Below are positions 52,605 through 61,251 of a stretch of 64,000 nucleotides of DNA, one piece after another. How positions within the stretch are numbered: position 1 is the first letter of the stretch; each line of letters begins with the position of its first letter. Below the pieces are notes generated by a model. The model was given only the letters and a program-made list of their open reading frames with translations, was not told the DNA's origin and did not search any database. The position numbers and the translations under genes were made by a program. This DNA comes from Dehalococcoidia bacterium UBA2588 (GTDB lineage Bacteria; Chloroflexota; Dehalococcoidia; Lucifugimonadales; UBA3495), in NCBI GenBank assembly GCA_002339805.1, contig DDKW01000017.1, positions 44,272-108,271 on the forward strand, read 5' to 3'.

Positions 52605-53406
52605 GATATCCTCCTTCTCGCATTGGGCTAGGGCTTTGAACTATTGTTTGTGTATCCATTATTACACTTCCAGCTGTGTTGAAGACACAAGTGCGATTCG
52701 TATGTGTATGTTTTGGGTCTGGCTCACTTGTACTTTTAGTGTTGCCTACGAGATGTGGTACTAGAGCGTCGGGCGAGGAATAGTAGAATACAGTTGACTG
52801 AGTTCCTCCTACCTGAAAGTCTAACTGATATCTTGAATCCATTGTTGAATAGCAGTAAATCCTGAATAGATTGGGAATTATGTCGTTGTTATCCTGATCT
52901 CCAAAGAGTGTTTGGGCGTAAGCTAACTCTTTTTGCAAGTTTTCCCATTGATCATATCTCGTCAGATCTAGGTCTTCGGTGTTAATGATCTTTTGCTCTT
53001 TTGATTCATAAGCCGAAAACTTATAGGTTTGATAACAAATCTCTGTACCAATATCATCAATGGTCGTTGTTGCTATTTCATATGAGATGACGGAGTTTGT
53101 ATCAGAGATATCCCTAAGCCATGCACCGGTTTGTAACCGACGGGTTGAGATAGGTTTACTCATGAAAACCGTTTGGGTTTCTGAAAGACTTGGCAAGGTA
53201 ATCCCGAGTTTCTTTTCTCCTATTATTCTAGCTTCATTGATTATTAAGGGTGGCATGGAGACATCTAATGATAAATCGTTTAGCTCATACGTATCCGTTG
53301 AGTATTCTAATGTTCCCAAGTGTAGTCCATTAGAACTGACTGTGAATGGATCTATACAGGAACCGGTCTCTGTAAGCCATTTTCGGATATTGTCTGTTTT
53401 AGTCAT
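52585..53406 (-). CDS. Unknown protein between TPR and hydrolase genes
   Basis: About 273 residues from ATG 53406, which overlaps the TPR gene stop codon by eight bases. No signal peptide, membrane segment or recognised motif. A central repeated pattern of charged and hydrophobic residues (TTTIDDIGTEICYQTYKF, WENLQKELAYAQTLFG) suggests a globular beta-rich protein. Overlaps at both ends show it is translated as part of the operon. Function unknown. Confidence 0.65.
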   Translation of the reverse strand: MTKTDNIRKWLTETGSCIDPFTVSSNGLHLGTLEYSTDTYELNDLSLDVSMPPLIINEARIIGEKKLGITLPSLSETQTVFMSKPISTRRLQTGAWLRDISDTNSVISYEIATTTIDDIGTEICYQTYKFSAYESKEQKIINTEDLDLTRYDQWENLQKELAYAQTLFGDQDNNDIIPNLFRIYCYSTMDSRYQLDFQVGGTQSTVFYYSSPDALVPHLVGNTKSTSEPDPKHTHTNRTCVFNTAGSVIMDTQTIVQSPSPMREGGYHAISGN

Positions 53407-54388
53407 CTTGTGAATGATCAAGAGCTTGCAGATGTTTCATAAGTTCAAGTCCTTCCGTATATTCTGATTCGCATTCCAATGCCAATTTGGTACTCTGCTG
53501 TGCTGCAAAGTGATTTCCTTGGGCAAGGTATGCTTTAGCTTGGGCGATATGCGATCTGGGAAGGTCAGGATTCAATGAGATGGCATCACTAAAGGCTTTG
53601 TGTGCCTTGGGGAAATCCCCAAGGTCTTGTAATGCAGTGCCCAGATTAATTAAGAGATCTGGGAAGGGGGTAACAAATTTAAATGCAAGCAGGAAATCTT
53701 TTAGGGCATCTTCATGCAACATTAAATTTTGCTTTGCGATTCCTCTGTTATAGTACGCATTGCCAAAAGAAACTACGATCGTTATGGCTTCATCATAATC
53801 CGTTATAGCTTCTTCATATTTGCCTAGGTCTGATAGTGCGTTGCCACGGGCAAATCTATAGTCAGGCTCGTTAGGCCTAAGTTCTAGGGCTTTTGTATAA
53901 TATCCCAGAGCTGCCCCTTGATCTTTCAATTCTTTGTAGGCAACTCCGATATTGTAATAACAGTTTGGTAAATTTCCATCTAGTCCCAACGCAGATTCAA
54001 AGTCTTCTATAGCTTGCTGGTAATGATTTAACGAGGCATGAGCGACACCTCTACTATAAAAGAAATCGGGGTCATGTGGGTTTAGGTCTATGGCTGTGTC
54101 GTATTGTATGATTGCGTCAGCAAACTTGTTTTGCTGCCTTAGGATCACTCCTTTTGCATAATATCCGATGGTGTAATCGGGATCGATTGATAAGCATTGA
54201 TCGTAATGGATTAAAGCTTGTTCAAAGTTATGGGTCTGTTTGTAAGTCAGCCCTATACCATAACTAGCTTCGACACTTTGATTGTTTATCGAGAGGGCTG
54301 AGTGAAAACTGTCTAAGGCCTGGCTTATCAAGCCCAATCCTAAGAAATGGTGCCCACGTTGTATAAATTCTGTTTCACTAGTTTCCAT
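53399..54388 (-). CDS. TPR repeat protein
   Basis: 329 residues made almost entirely of tetratricopeptide repeats: about eight or nine copies of the AxxxYxxAxxxxP pattern (for example QALIHYDQCLSIDPDYT, DAIIQYDTAIDLNPHDPD, AALGYYTKALELRPNEPD). No signal peptide. A scaffolding or protein-binding role. Head of the operon with the unknown gene and the alpha/beta hydrolase. Confidence 0.88.
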   Translation of the reverse strand: METSETEFIQRGHHFLGLGLISQALDSFHSALSINNQSVEASYGIGLTYKQTHNFEQALIHYDQCLSIDPDYTIGYYAKGVILRQQNKFADAIIQYDTAIDLNPHDPDFFYSRGVAHASLNHYQQAIEDFESALGLDGNLPNCYYNIGVAYKELKDQGAALGYYTKALELRPNEPDYRFARGNALSDLGKYEEAITDYDEAITIVVSFGNAYYNRGIAKQNLMLHEDALKDFLLAFKFVTPFPDLLINLGTALQDLGDFPKAHKAFSDAISLNPDLPRSHIAQAKAYLAQGNHFAAQQSTKLALECESEYTEGLELMKHLQALDHSQDD

Positions 54389-54430
54389 CTATATATCCGT
54401 ATAGATCAATTTGGGATTTCGTGGTAGTGG

Positions 54431-54504
54431 TGGGTAGTGAGGGACTCGAACCCCCGGCCTCCTGTGTGTAAAACAGGCGCTCTAACCAGCTGAGCTAACC
54501 ACCC
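54431..54504 (-). tRNA. tRNA-Val (anticodon TAC)
   Basis: Acceptor GGGTGGT/ACTACCC, anticodon stem CCTGT/ACAGG with loop TTTACAC (anticodon TAC), T arm GGGGG-TTCGAGT-CCCTC. The CCA end is encoded (54428-54430). Confidence 0.94.
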
Positions 54505-54567
54505 GTGGGCCAAATTATAGCATAAATGACGGCTTTCATTAAATGTGTTGAATAGCTAAAAATGTAT

Positions 54568-55290
54568 TTATTTTAGAATAAAGAACATAGCAAATATTAC
54601 TAACACAATATTTATGAATATAGTGAAATATTTGTCGGGAACTCTACGTACCACCTTGGTGCCAAAATAAGAAGCTAGCACGCCCATTACTCCAATGCCT
54701 GTACCGAGTAATATAGTGTCTTTATCTATGAACCCATTGAGCGCAAATACAGCTAATTTAGGAATCTGCAAGGAGCCCATGGCAAATGCGAACGTACCTA
54801 TAAACGCCATTCTTTGGAGGCCATAGCTTAAGAAAAACACTGAAGTGAAAGGGCCAGGTACACCTACTACTCCTGCAATGAATGCAGTAATTCCTCCTAG
54901 AGGAATGAAGCCCCATAATTTCATTTTGAATTGTCGTACAGCAGGTAATCGTTTACTGACTACAATTATTAAAATAAAGAATCCTAAGAGGCGTTCTATG
55001 GTTGTAGGTTCTAAAGATATGAATAATCTGGTTCCTAGTATTGTTAGAGGAATAGCCCCTATTAGGAAATAAATATTTACTTTCCAGTCGATATATGCAC
55101 GGTTCAACCAAGACCTTGACGCAGTAGCAAAAATACTACAGAAGCACAGAGTAGGTAATGCAGCATGGGGTCCTAAGAAAAACGTTAAAGTGGGCATTAA
55201 CATGACACCACCTCCGAATCCTGCTACCCCTGCAAAGGAATAGCCCAGCAGGCCAGCTAATAAGATGATTGAAATGTCTAAAATGCTCAT
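54568..55290 (-). CDS. TauE/SafE sulfite-exporter family protein, copy 1
   Basis: 240 residues, about eight membrane segments, with the family signature GFGGGVMLMPTLTFFLGPHAALPTLC near the N-terminus and the repeat motif GGITAFIAGVVGVPGPFTSVFF in the second half. Such proteins move sulfite, sulfoacetate or other organic anions. Third in a run of three paralogues, each 240 residues; its ATG overlaps the next gene's stop by one base. Confidence 0.87.
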   Translation of the reverse strand: MSILDISIILLAGLLGYSFAGVAGFGGGVMLMPTLTFFLGPHAALPTLCFCSIFATASRSWLNRAYIDWKVNIYFLIGAIPLTILGTRLFISLEPTTIERLLGFFILIIVVSKRLPAVRQFKMKLWGFIPLGGITAFIAGVVGVPGPFTSVFFLSYGLQRMAFIGTFAFAMGSLQIPKLAVFALNGFIDKDTILLGTGIGVMGVLASYFGTKVVRRVPDKYFTIFINIVLVIFAMFFILK

Positions 55291-56012
55291 TAAGTAATTA
55301 CGAAATACCCCGCAAAAAATAATAGCACTAAATTTATGAATACGGTAAAAGTCTTATCTGGTACCTTATGGAGTATTTTGTTTCCTATATAGGACGCTAC
55401 AATGCTAATTAAACCTATAGCGGTACCCATATAAACAATGTCCATAGTGATGTAATCGTTGACTACTAGCACTCCCAGTTTAGGTACATTGAGCAACGCT
55501 GTTGCAAATGCAAACGTGCCAATAAAAGCGTGCTTGCTTAGCCCGTAATTAATGAAAAATGCAGCAGCAAAAGGGCCAGGTATCCCAATAAGGCCTGAAA
55601 TGAATGCCGTAGTACCTCCCAAGGGTATGAATCCCCATATTTTAATTTTGAAGGTTTTTAGTCCCGGCAAATACTTACTGACTACGATTAAGAATAGGAA
55701 TCCACCAAGAAATTTACGAATGAGGTCAGGATCTAATGAGACAAACAGACTGGTACCAATTATTGCCATAGGTATTGAACCTATCAGGAAGTATATATTT
55801 ACTTGCCAATCAATGTGTCTCCTATTAATGAGAGCTCTGGAAATACTTGAATATAAAGCATAAAAACACAACACTGGGAGTGCAGCCTGAGGCCCCAAAA
55901 ATAAGGTTAGTATTGGCAAAATGATAATGCCTCCACCAAAACCTGCAATACCAGCGAAGGTGGAGCCCAGGAGAGCCACTACTAAAATCAAAGTTATATT
56001 TAACAGTTCCAT
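55290..56012 (-). CDS. TauE/SafE sulfite-exporter family protein, copy 2
   Basis: 240 residues with the same layout: GFGGGIIILPILTLFLGPQAALPVLC and GGTTAFISGLIGIPGPFAAAFF. Clearly a tandem paralogue of its neighbours and placed one base from each. Sequence differences between copies in the loops suggest diverged substrates or subunits of a mixed complex. Confidence 0.87.
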   Translation of the reverse strand: MELLNITLILVVALLGSTFAGIAGFGGGIIILPILTLFLGPQAALPVLCFYALYSSISRALINRRHIDWQVNIYFLIGSIPMAIIGTSLFVSLDPDLIRKFLGGFLFLIVVSKYLPGLKTFKIKIWGFIPLGGTTAFISGLIGIPGPFAAAFFINYGLSKHAFIGTFAFATALLNVPKLGVLVVNDYITMDIVYMGTAIGLISIVASYIGNKILHKVPDKTFTVFINLVLLFFAGYFVIT

Positions 56013-56013
56013 T

Positions 56014-56736
56014 TCACTTGACTAAAAAGAACACTGCGAATGCGATCAGGATTAGGTTTATGAAAATATTAAAATATTTATCCGGTAATTTCCCAAGCAA
56101 CTTGGAGCCAACGTAAGCAGCAGGAATACTGATTATTCCTAATCCTATACTTAAATAGATAATTTGCAGATTTATAAATCCGTCCCAAGCAAATACTGCT
56201 AATTGAGGGATCCTAAGAATTGCCATAGCTATAGCAAAAGTACCAATATAAGCCATTTTCTGTAGGCCATAATTTATAAAAAACATAGCAGAGAAAGGCC
56301 CCGGCACTCCTACCAGTCCAGCTATGAACGCAGTCACGCTTCCTACCGGAATAAATCCCCAAAGCGGTGTCCTGAATTTGTTGGCAAAGGGGAGCTTTTT
56401 ACTAGCTAATAAAAGAAGCATGAACACGCCTAACATTCTCTCGATCGTAACCTGATCTAGGGCGACGAAAATTTTAGTACCTATGATGATGAGAGGTATT
56501 GCTCCGATTAGGAAAAAAAAATTAACCTTCCAGTCAATATGAGCTCTGTTTATCCACGCCCGAGCAGCTGTCGCAAAAATGCTTCCAAAGCATATAATGG
56601 GGAGAGCGGCATGTGGCCCGATCAGCACGGTTAATGTGGGCATCAGAACTATTCCTCCACCGAATCCGGCTACTCCAGCGAAGGAGTAGCCTACTAACCC
56701 AACGATCAAAATTATGATGATGTCTAATGTTTCCAT
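56014..56736 (-). CDS. TauE/SafE sulfite-exporter family protein, copy 3
   Basis: 240 residues: GFGGGIVLMPTLTVLIGPHAALPIIC and GSVTAFIAGLVGVPGPFSAMFF. The most upstream of the three copies, ten bases after the enolase-superfamily gene, so all four genes probably form one operon. Closest in the first half to copy 1 by eye. Confidence 0.87.
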   Translation of the reverse strand: METLDIIIILIVGLVGYSFAGVAGFGGGIVLMPTLTVLIGPHAALPIICFGSIFATAARAWINRAHIDWKVNFFFLIGAIPLIIIGTKIFVALDQVTIERMLGVFMLLLLASKKLPFANKFRTPLWGFIPVGSVTAFIAGLVGVPGPFSAMFFINYGLQKMAYIGTFAIAMAILRIPQLAVFAWDGFINLQIIYLSIGLGIISIPAAYVGSKLLGKLPDKYFNIFINLILIAFAVFFLVK

Positions 56737-56746
56737 AGGGTAAATA

Positions 56747-57847
56747 CTATGAAGCGATAGCTACCAAATTCCTGTTAACGAGTTCCCAGTCTATCTCGTA
56801 TCCTAGTCCAGGTTCGGTAGGTGCCAAAACCATACCGTTACTGTTGACCTCAACATCTTGGATCAATCCGTATTTATTTGCTCCTGTTGAAGGAAACACC
56901 TCATAAAAATCAGTGTTGGGTGTAGCCATAATCACATGTAGATTAGCAACGTTATTTAGTGAATTTCCTCCATGATGTAATTCGCATTTCATTCTAAACC
57001 CATCAGCAAGATGAGTGAGTTTGATAAGTGGAGTTATTCCTCCTGTTACAGCCACATCTCCCCTAAGGATGTCTGTGGCATTATTTGTGATCCAAGGTGG
57101 GACTCCATAAAATCTGCCAGGAGTATATTCAGTTGACATAATAGGAATATCAAGTTTTTGGTTTAGTTTTACATAATTGTAGAGATCTTCTTCCACTAGA
57201 GGGTCTTCGTACCAGTAGTAGTTTAACTCCTCAATGGCTCTACCTACTCTTACAGCATCTTCGTAATAGTAAGACCACATGCAATCCAACATTAATATCA
57301 TATCTGGACCTACAGCGTCTCTTACTTGTCTGGAAATTTCAATATCTGCTAATGGATCACCTTGGGGATGTATTTTGTAGGCACTCCAACCCATCTCTTG
57401 GAATTTTAAAGCTTCTTGAATATAGGTGTCTACGTCTGGATAAGTGGGTGAGCTAGCATAGGCTGGAATTTGATGCCTGGCCGTACCAAGAAGTCTATGA
57501 ATAGGTAAATTTGCACGCTTGCCGGCGATGTCCCATAGAGCAATATCAACAGCACCTATGACATCGGTTCTAATATTTCGATTTTGCCTCCACATTTGCC
57601 CCCAAATTCGGTGTATATCAAGAGGATCCGTGCCAAGTAACATGGGTTTCACAAATTCTATGAGAGTGCCAGCCATAGTGTCCCCACCGAGTCGTGATGA
57701 CCCTAAGAATCCATAACCATCGAACCCTTCGTCAGTTTTGATCGTAACTATGCCTAGCTGTTTATCTCCCCCGAAAGAACTGGTTCCAGATCCCCATCGA
57801 GGGGTTTCCCATTTTGTTAAGGTTACAGTCACATCTATAATTTTCAT
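56747..57847 (-). CDS. Mandelate racemase/enolase-superfamily enzyme
   Basis: 366 residues, with an N-terminal capping domain and a C-terminal barrel. Metal ligands are apparent at Asp in ILMLDCMWS, Glu in WYEDPLVEED and Glu in MSTEYTP. The barrel's second strand reads SAYKIHPQG (Lys-x-His instead of Lys-x-Lys) and a His is in CELHHGG. This belongs to the acid-sugar dehydratase side of the superfamily. Abstracts a proton next to a carboxylate, probably dehydrating an acid sugar. Operon with three TauE/SafE exporters. Confidence 0.85.
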   Translation of the reverse strand: MKIIDVTVTLTKWETPRWGSGTSSFGGDKQLGIVTIKTDEGFDGYGFLGSSRLGGDTMAGTLIEFVKPMLLGTDPLDIHRIWGQMWRQNRNIRTDVIGAVDIALWDIAGKRANLPIHRLLGTARHQIPAYASSPTYPDVDTYIQEALKFQEMGWSAYKIHPQGDPLADIEISRQVRDAVGPDMILMLDCMWSYYYEDAVRVGRAIEELNYYWYEDPLVEEDLYNYVKLNQKLDIPIMSTEYTPGRFYGVPPWITNNATDILRGDVAVTGGITPLIKLTHLADGFRMKCELHHGGNSLNNVANLHVIMATPNTDFYEVFPSTGANKYGLIQDVEVNSNGMVLAPTEPGLGYEIDWELVNRNLVAIAS

Positions 57848-57860
57848 GCTTACTCCTACG

Positions 57861-58754
57861 TTAAATAGATAATACAGCTATCCCAACTGTGATAGCTGCG
57901 ATAGAACTTGATTTCGCAGCTAGTGTTTTAGCGTCCAATTTTTCGTCCAGCAATTTCACAAAGGGCAAACTGAATAATGTTACAAATGCGAAAACAAATA
58001 CTGGGCGTGAAGCTGTTGCAGTAGAAACTATAGTAATTGCCCCCATATTTGTAGCTAGTACCTGTAGTATAACAGCCACTGGTGCTAACACAAATTCAGA
58101 AAGTAATAATAGCGTTAAGGCTAATTTATTGTTGAGTGATTTAAACAGCTCGATGGGTGTTTTGGGCTTACAGAACGCAAATAATACAAATGCCATTCCT
58201 AAATTTCTAAATACATAAACACTTTCTACTGATTCTGAATCGAGAGCCCATTTCCCCGTGATGTGTGCCAGTGCCATGAAAAAGCTTGCTAGAATTAGAA
58301 TCGGGAGAGCTTTGTTGACTTTAAAGATCGTTTTGAAGGATAAATTATTTATAGATATAGCATAGGCGCCCATTACAACTATGCCCATCGCGACAAACTG
58401 AATAGTGGTTAGCCGTTCTCCAAGAAACGGAATTGCGATTATAGTTACGAATACAGGGAAAGTGTGAACTATGGCACTTACTCTCGATGCTTCTTCGATT
58501 TTGTACCCATAAAATTGGATGCCTAGTGTACCTCCCCAACAGAACCCAGAGACGATTGCTATAAGCCTATGTTGATTTAATGAAAATCCTATGTCCATTA
58601 GAAAGAAGGTGACGATAGCAAAAATAGCAAGGGAGATCCCTACTGCACAGCAGAAACAGTTAAAGTTAGGGACTGTTTTTGAAATTAATCTTTTGTCTAT
58701 GGCAGATACCAGGCCAAAAAGTGCTGCGCTTAATGTTGCAAATAAAATTTCCAT
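57861..58754 (-). CDS. EamA/DMT-superfamily transporter
   Basis: 297 residues with about ten hydrophobic segments in two EamA halves (LFGLVSAIDKRL at the N-terminus, VLAPVAVILQVLATNMGAITIV in the second half). A drug/metabolite exporter of unknown specificity. It precedes the enolase-superfamily gene by 13 bases in the same direction and may be part of that operon. Confidence 0.83.
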   Translation of the reverse strand: MEILFATLSAALFGLVSAIDKRLISKTVPNFNCFCCAVGISLAIFAIVTFFLMDIGFSLNQHRLIAIVSGFCWGGTLGIQFYGYKIEEASRVSAIVHTFPVFVTIIAIPFLGERLTTIQFVAMGIVVMGAYAISINNLSFKTIFKVNKALPILILASFFMALAHITGKWALDSESVESVYVFRNLGMAFVLFAFCKPKTPIELFKSLNNKLALTLLLLSEFVLAPVAVILQVLATNMGAITIVSTATASRPVFVFAFVTLFSLPFVKLLDEKLDAKTLAAKSSSIAAITVGIAVLSI

Positions 58755-58844
58755 ACGTGGGACGCCATTCTAATTCATAAAAGGCCTTTCCGATAGAGTA
58801 TTTTTTCAATATGATATAGCATGATTAAAAGTAATTAGAGGGAA

Positions 58845-59264
58845 ATGATGGATTCAGAAAAAACATTATTAGATTGGGAAGCGCTACGAGTAGGGGAGAC
58901 TTTCGATAGGTACGAATATGTCTTGACTCAGGAAATGATTGATAAGTTTAGATTAGGAGTTATGGATGAAGAAGCGAGTTTCCCTACGATCGCGCACAAA
59001 GTAGATGTCAAGCAATACAATAAAAAATATACGGATAATGGTTCTGTAAATGCTAGATGTGCGTTCCATTGCTATAACGCCCCTGTAGCCGGAAGAAAAA
59101 TTGTAGTGACCGCGTGGATTGCTGATAAATATTTGAGGCGTGGAAAGAATTATATAGTTACGGAGGCTGTTTCCGTTGATGAAACAGGAATGTTGATAGA
59201 TAGAGTAATCACGCATGAACTAAAACAACCGTCGGAGGTAGGTAAAAAATGGGAAGGGAAATAA
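58845..59264 (+). CDS. MaoC-like hot-dog protein, subunit 1
   Basis: 139 residues; ATG 58848 is an alternative start with GAGGGAA upstream. Fold features suggest a MaoC/hydratase hot-dog half (LDWEALRVGETFDRYEYVLTQEMIDKF, then FHCYNAPVAGRKIVVTAWIADKYLRRGKNYIVTEAVSVDETG). The hydratase active-site Asp and His are not obvious in this copy. It overlaps the next MaoC-like gene by 16 bases, suggesting a heteromeric enoyl-CoA hydratase. Confidence 0.72.
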   Translation: MMDSEKTLLDWEALRVGETFDRYEYVLTQEMIDKFRLGVMDEEASFPTIAHKVDVKQYNKKYTDNGSVNARCAFHCYNAPVAGRKIVVTAWIADKYLRRGKNYIVTEAVSVDETGMLIDRVITHELKQPSEVGKKWEGK

Positions 59265-59698
59265 AAACGTTTACTATCGGTGATGAGATACCGTCTCTCA
59301 TCAAGAATATGACTCAAGAAGCGATTAACCTTTTTGAAGGGAGTTCTGGAGATACTGGTCCTTCGCAATTCACGGATGAAGAAACTGCTAAAGGAGTGTT
59401 AGGTACTAGTGGTACTGTGGCCTCTGGACGGATGTCTTTGACGTTCGCTATAGAGATGCTTCGACGATATTTTGGTCCAGATGTGTACAATCAAAGGGGC
59501 ACAATGGATTTGCGTTTTCTACGTCCTGTTAGACCCGGTGATTCCATTACTTTCAGCGGGGTTATCTCATCAGTTGAGAGGGAGGCTAATGGATCCAGAG
59601 TTCAAATAGAGATAACTGCTACTAACCAAAAAGGTGATACGACAGCTGTTGGTCAAGGTGGAGCTATAGTGCCTAATGCATATCTTCCTGAGGAATAA
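59249..59698 (+). CDS. MaoC-like hot-dog protein, subunit 2
   Basis: 149 residues: IGDEIPSLIKNMTQEAINLFEGSSGDTGPSQFTDEETAKGVLGTSGTVASGRMSLTF and MDLRFLRPVRPGDSITFSGVISSVEREANGSRVQIEITATNQKGDTTAVGQGGAIVP. The latter is the typical beta-hot-dog strand set of MaoC dehydratases. The usual HPIH active-site motif is not seen in canonical form. Coupled to the preceding gene; the end overlaps the convergent MFS gene by 26 bases. Confidence 0.76.
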   Translation: MGREIKTFTIGDEIPSLIKNMTQEAINLFEGSSGDTGPSQFTDEETAKGVLGTSGTVASGRMSLTFAIEMLRRYFGPDVYNQRGTMDLRFLRPVRPGDSITFSGVISSVEREANGSRVQIEITATNQKGDTTAVGQGGAIVPNAYLPEE

Positions 59699-60896
59699 TT
59701 GCTTCTTTTCTAATAAGGATCACTGATCCGAACATAGATAGGACGTTAGCCAGTACTCCTAGCGAGAATGCCCATTTTAGTGTTCCTGTGTAGTCTGCAG
59801 ATAGTCCGGAGATCAATGGCGAGAAAGAACTCCCTAAGGAAGCCCCAGTCGCCATCAGACCGAATGCTGCAGGGGCGAACCTAACGGGCACGAAGTCTCC
59901 TGCTGAGGCAGCGCATATCACATAGCTTGATCTAAGGGTCAATCCCATTATTGTATAAGCTAGAATGAATGAGATGAGTGATGGGAATAGCCATAGTAAT
60001 ATAAATGCTATAAGTTGAACTATGAAGCTTAGGAGGAAAGCTTTGCCTCTTCCTAAATAATCAGAGATGCTACCCCAGAGCACGCCGCTTCCAATACTAA
60101 TGACTCCAGACATAATCGCAAGATTACTAATCAGTATGATACTAATATCAAATTCGTTAGATAAGTATAAGCCACTGAATGCTGCAAAGATTGATGTAGC
60201 CCATCCTGACCAAAAGGCGAGATAAGCTAATAACCAAACTGGTCCATTTTTAAAAACTTCCAGAGGCCAAGTTTTTTGAGTAGAGGTTGTTGTAGATGTT
60301 TTGGTTTTAGAAGGATCGTAAAGAATGGCATAAGAAGCTATTGCTACAAGCAGGGAAATGAATCCAAAAGAAAACCACATTGTTCGCCAAGCTTCATTTC
60401 CGACCGCCGCAATTAGGAAAGGTAAGATCACCCCTGGGACAGTAAACGCTAATCCCGTTCCAGAAGAAGCAACTCCTGCGACCAATCCTCTGTCTTTAGG
60501 ATTGAACCAGGAAGATAAAAGTCCCATGACAGGAGAAATAGATCCTCCTGTACCAATACCCATAGCAACCATTGCTATAGCAATGACAATATAGTTCGGT
60601 GCGAATGCGATCAATATCATTGATAACGCAGCTAACATAACGTTGGAGCCGGATATAAGCTTGGGTCCGAATTTAGCAGAAAGCGTTCCAAAGAATAAAT
60701 TTGAAACCATTCGAGTAGCCCATCCTATGGTCATCAAAGCGCCAGCTTGGGTGTATGAGATATCTAGGGACTCTTGCATTAACGGGATTGTTATATTGTA
60801 CCCAAATTGAAAAAACCCTTGTACGAAATTGACGAACAAGGCAACTATTAATATAAGAAGTGCGTAGCTTCTAAACCATTGGGGCAGTATTGGCAT
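59673..60896 (-). CDS. MFS transporter (OFA/monocarboxylate-type)
   Basis: 407 residues, 12 predicted membrane segments. Loop GTLSAKFGPKLISG after segment 2 and the GISDYLGRGKAFLLS loop fit MFS. The run GIGTGGSISPVMGLLSSWFNPKDRGLVAGVASSGTGLA resembles the oxalate/formate-antiporter and monocarboxylate-permease branch. Probably imports an organic acid. Convergent with the MaoC pair. Confidence 0.86.
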   Translation of the reverse strand: MPILPQWFRSYALLILIVALFVNFVQGFFQFGYNITIPLMQESLDISYTQAGALMTIGWATRMVSNLFFGTLSAKFGPKLISGSNVMLAALSMILIAFAPNYIVIAIAMVAMGIGTGGSISPVMGLLSSWFNPKDRGLVAGVASSGTGLAFTVPGVILPFLIAAVGNEAWRTMWFSFGFISLLVAIASYAILYDPSKTKTSTTTSTQKTWPLEVFKNGPVWLLAYLAFWSGWATSIFAAFSGLYLSNEFDISIILISNLAIMSGVISIGSGVLWGSISDYLGRGKAFLLSFIVQLIAFILLWLFPSLISFILAYTIMGLTLRSSYVICAASAGDFVPVRFAPAAFGLMATGASLGSSFSPLISGLSADYTGTLKWAFSLGVLANVLSMFGSVILIRKEAIIPQEDMH

Positions 60897-60965
60897 GTGT
60901 TGATTACCTCAATCTTTGAGCATCAAGGAGGTATAATACACTATAAATTCATTGGAGATAATAAG

Positions 60966-61220
60966 GTGAGTACATACATCGTTATGGCATGCATGAAAGG
61001 AGAATTCGTATCACGAGACGGGAATGTATATGATAATTTCCAGATGTTGGGATATGTCGAATCGGTTTCCGCCGAAGATGCTGTAACAGATTTTATATCT
61101 CAACCTCAATTTCCAATTGTATGGAATGATGTTGAATACATGTGGTCAGAATCTCTTGCCGAAGAGGATTCTAACGGGCATTATGGGGAATACAGCAAGA
61201 TTTACCTAAACCGTAAGTAA
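60966..61220 (+). CDS. Small protein of unknown function
   Basis: 84 residues from GTG 60966, with GGAG eight bases upstream; a longer frame from 60879 overlaps the divergent MFS gene and has no better start. A TATAAT lies at 60932-60937. Sequence is acidic, with YIVMACMKGEFVSRDGNVYDNFQMLGYVESVSAEDAV; no Cys pairs, signal peptide or membrane segment. Not recognised. Confidence 0.6.
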   Translation: MSTYIVMACMKGEFVSRDGNVYDNFQMLGYVESVSAEDAVTDFISQPQFPIVWNDVEYMWSESLAEEDSNGHYGEYSKIYLNRK

Positions 61221-61251
61221 TCTAAGTTAACTATTGGTAAATTAAGCAAAT

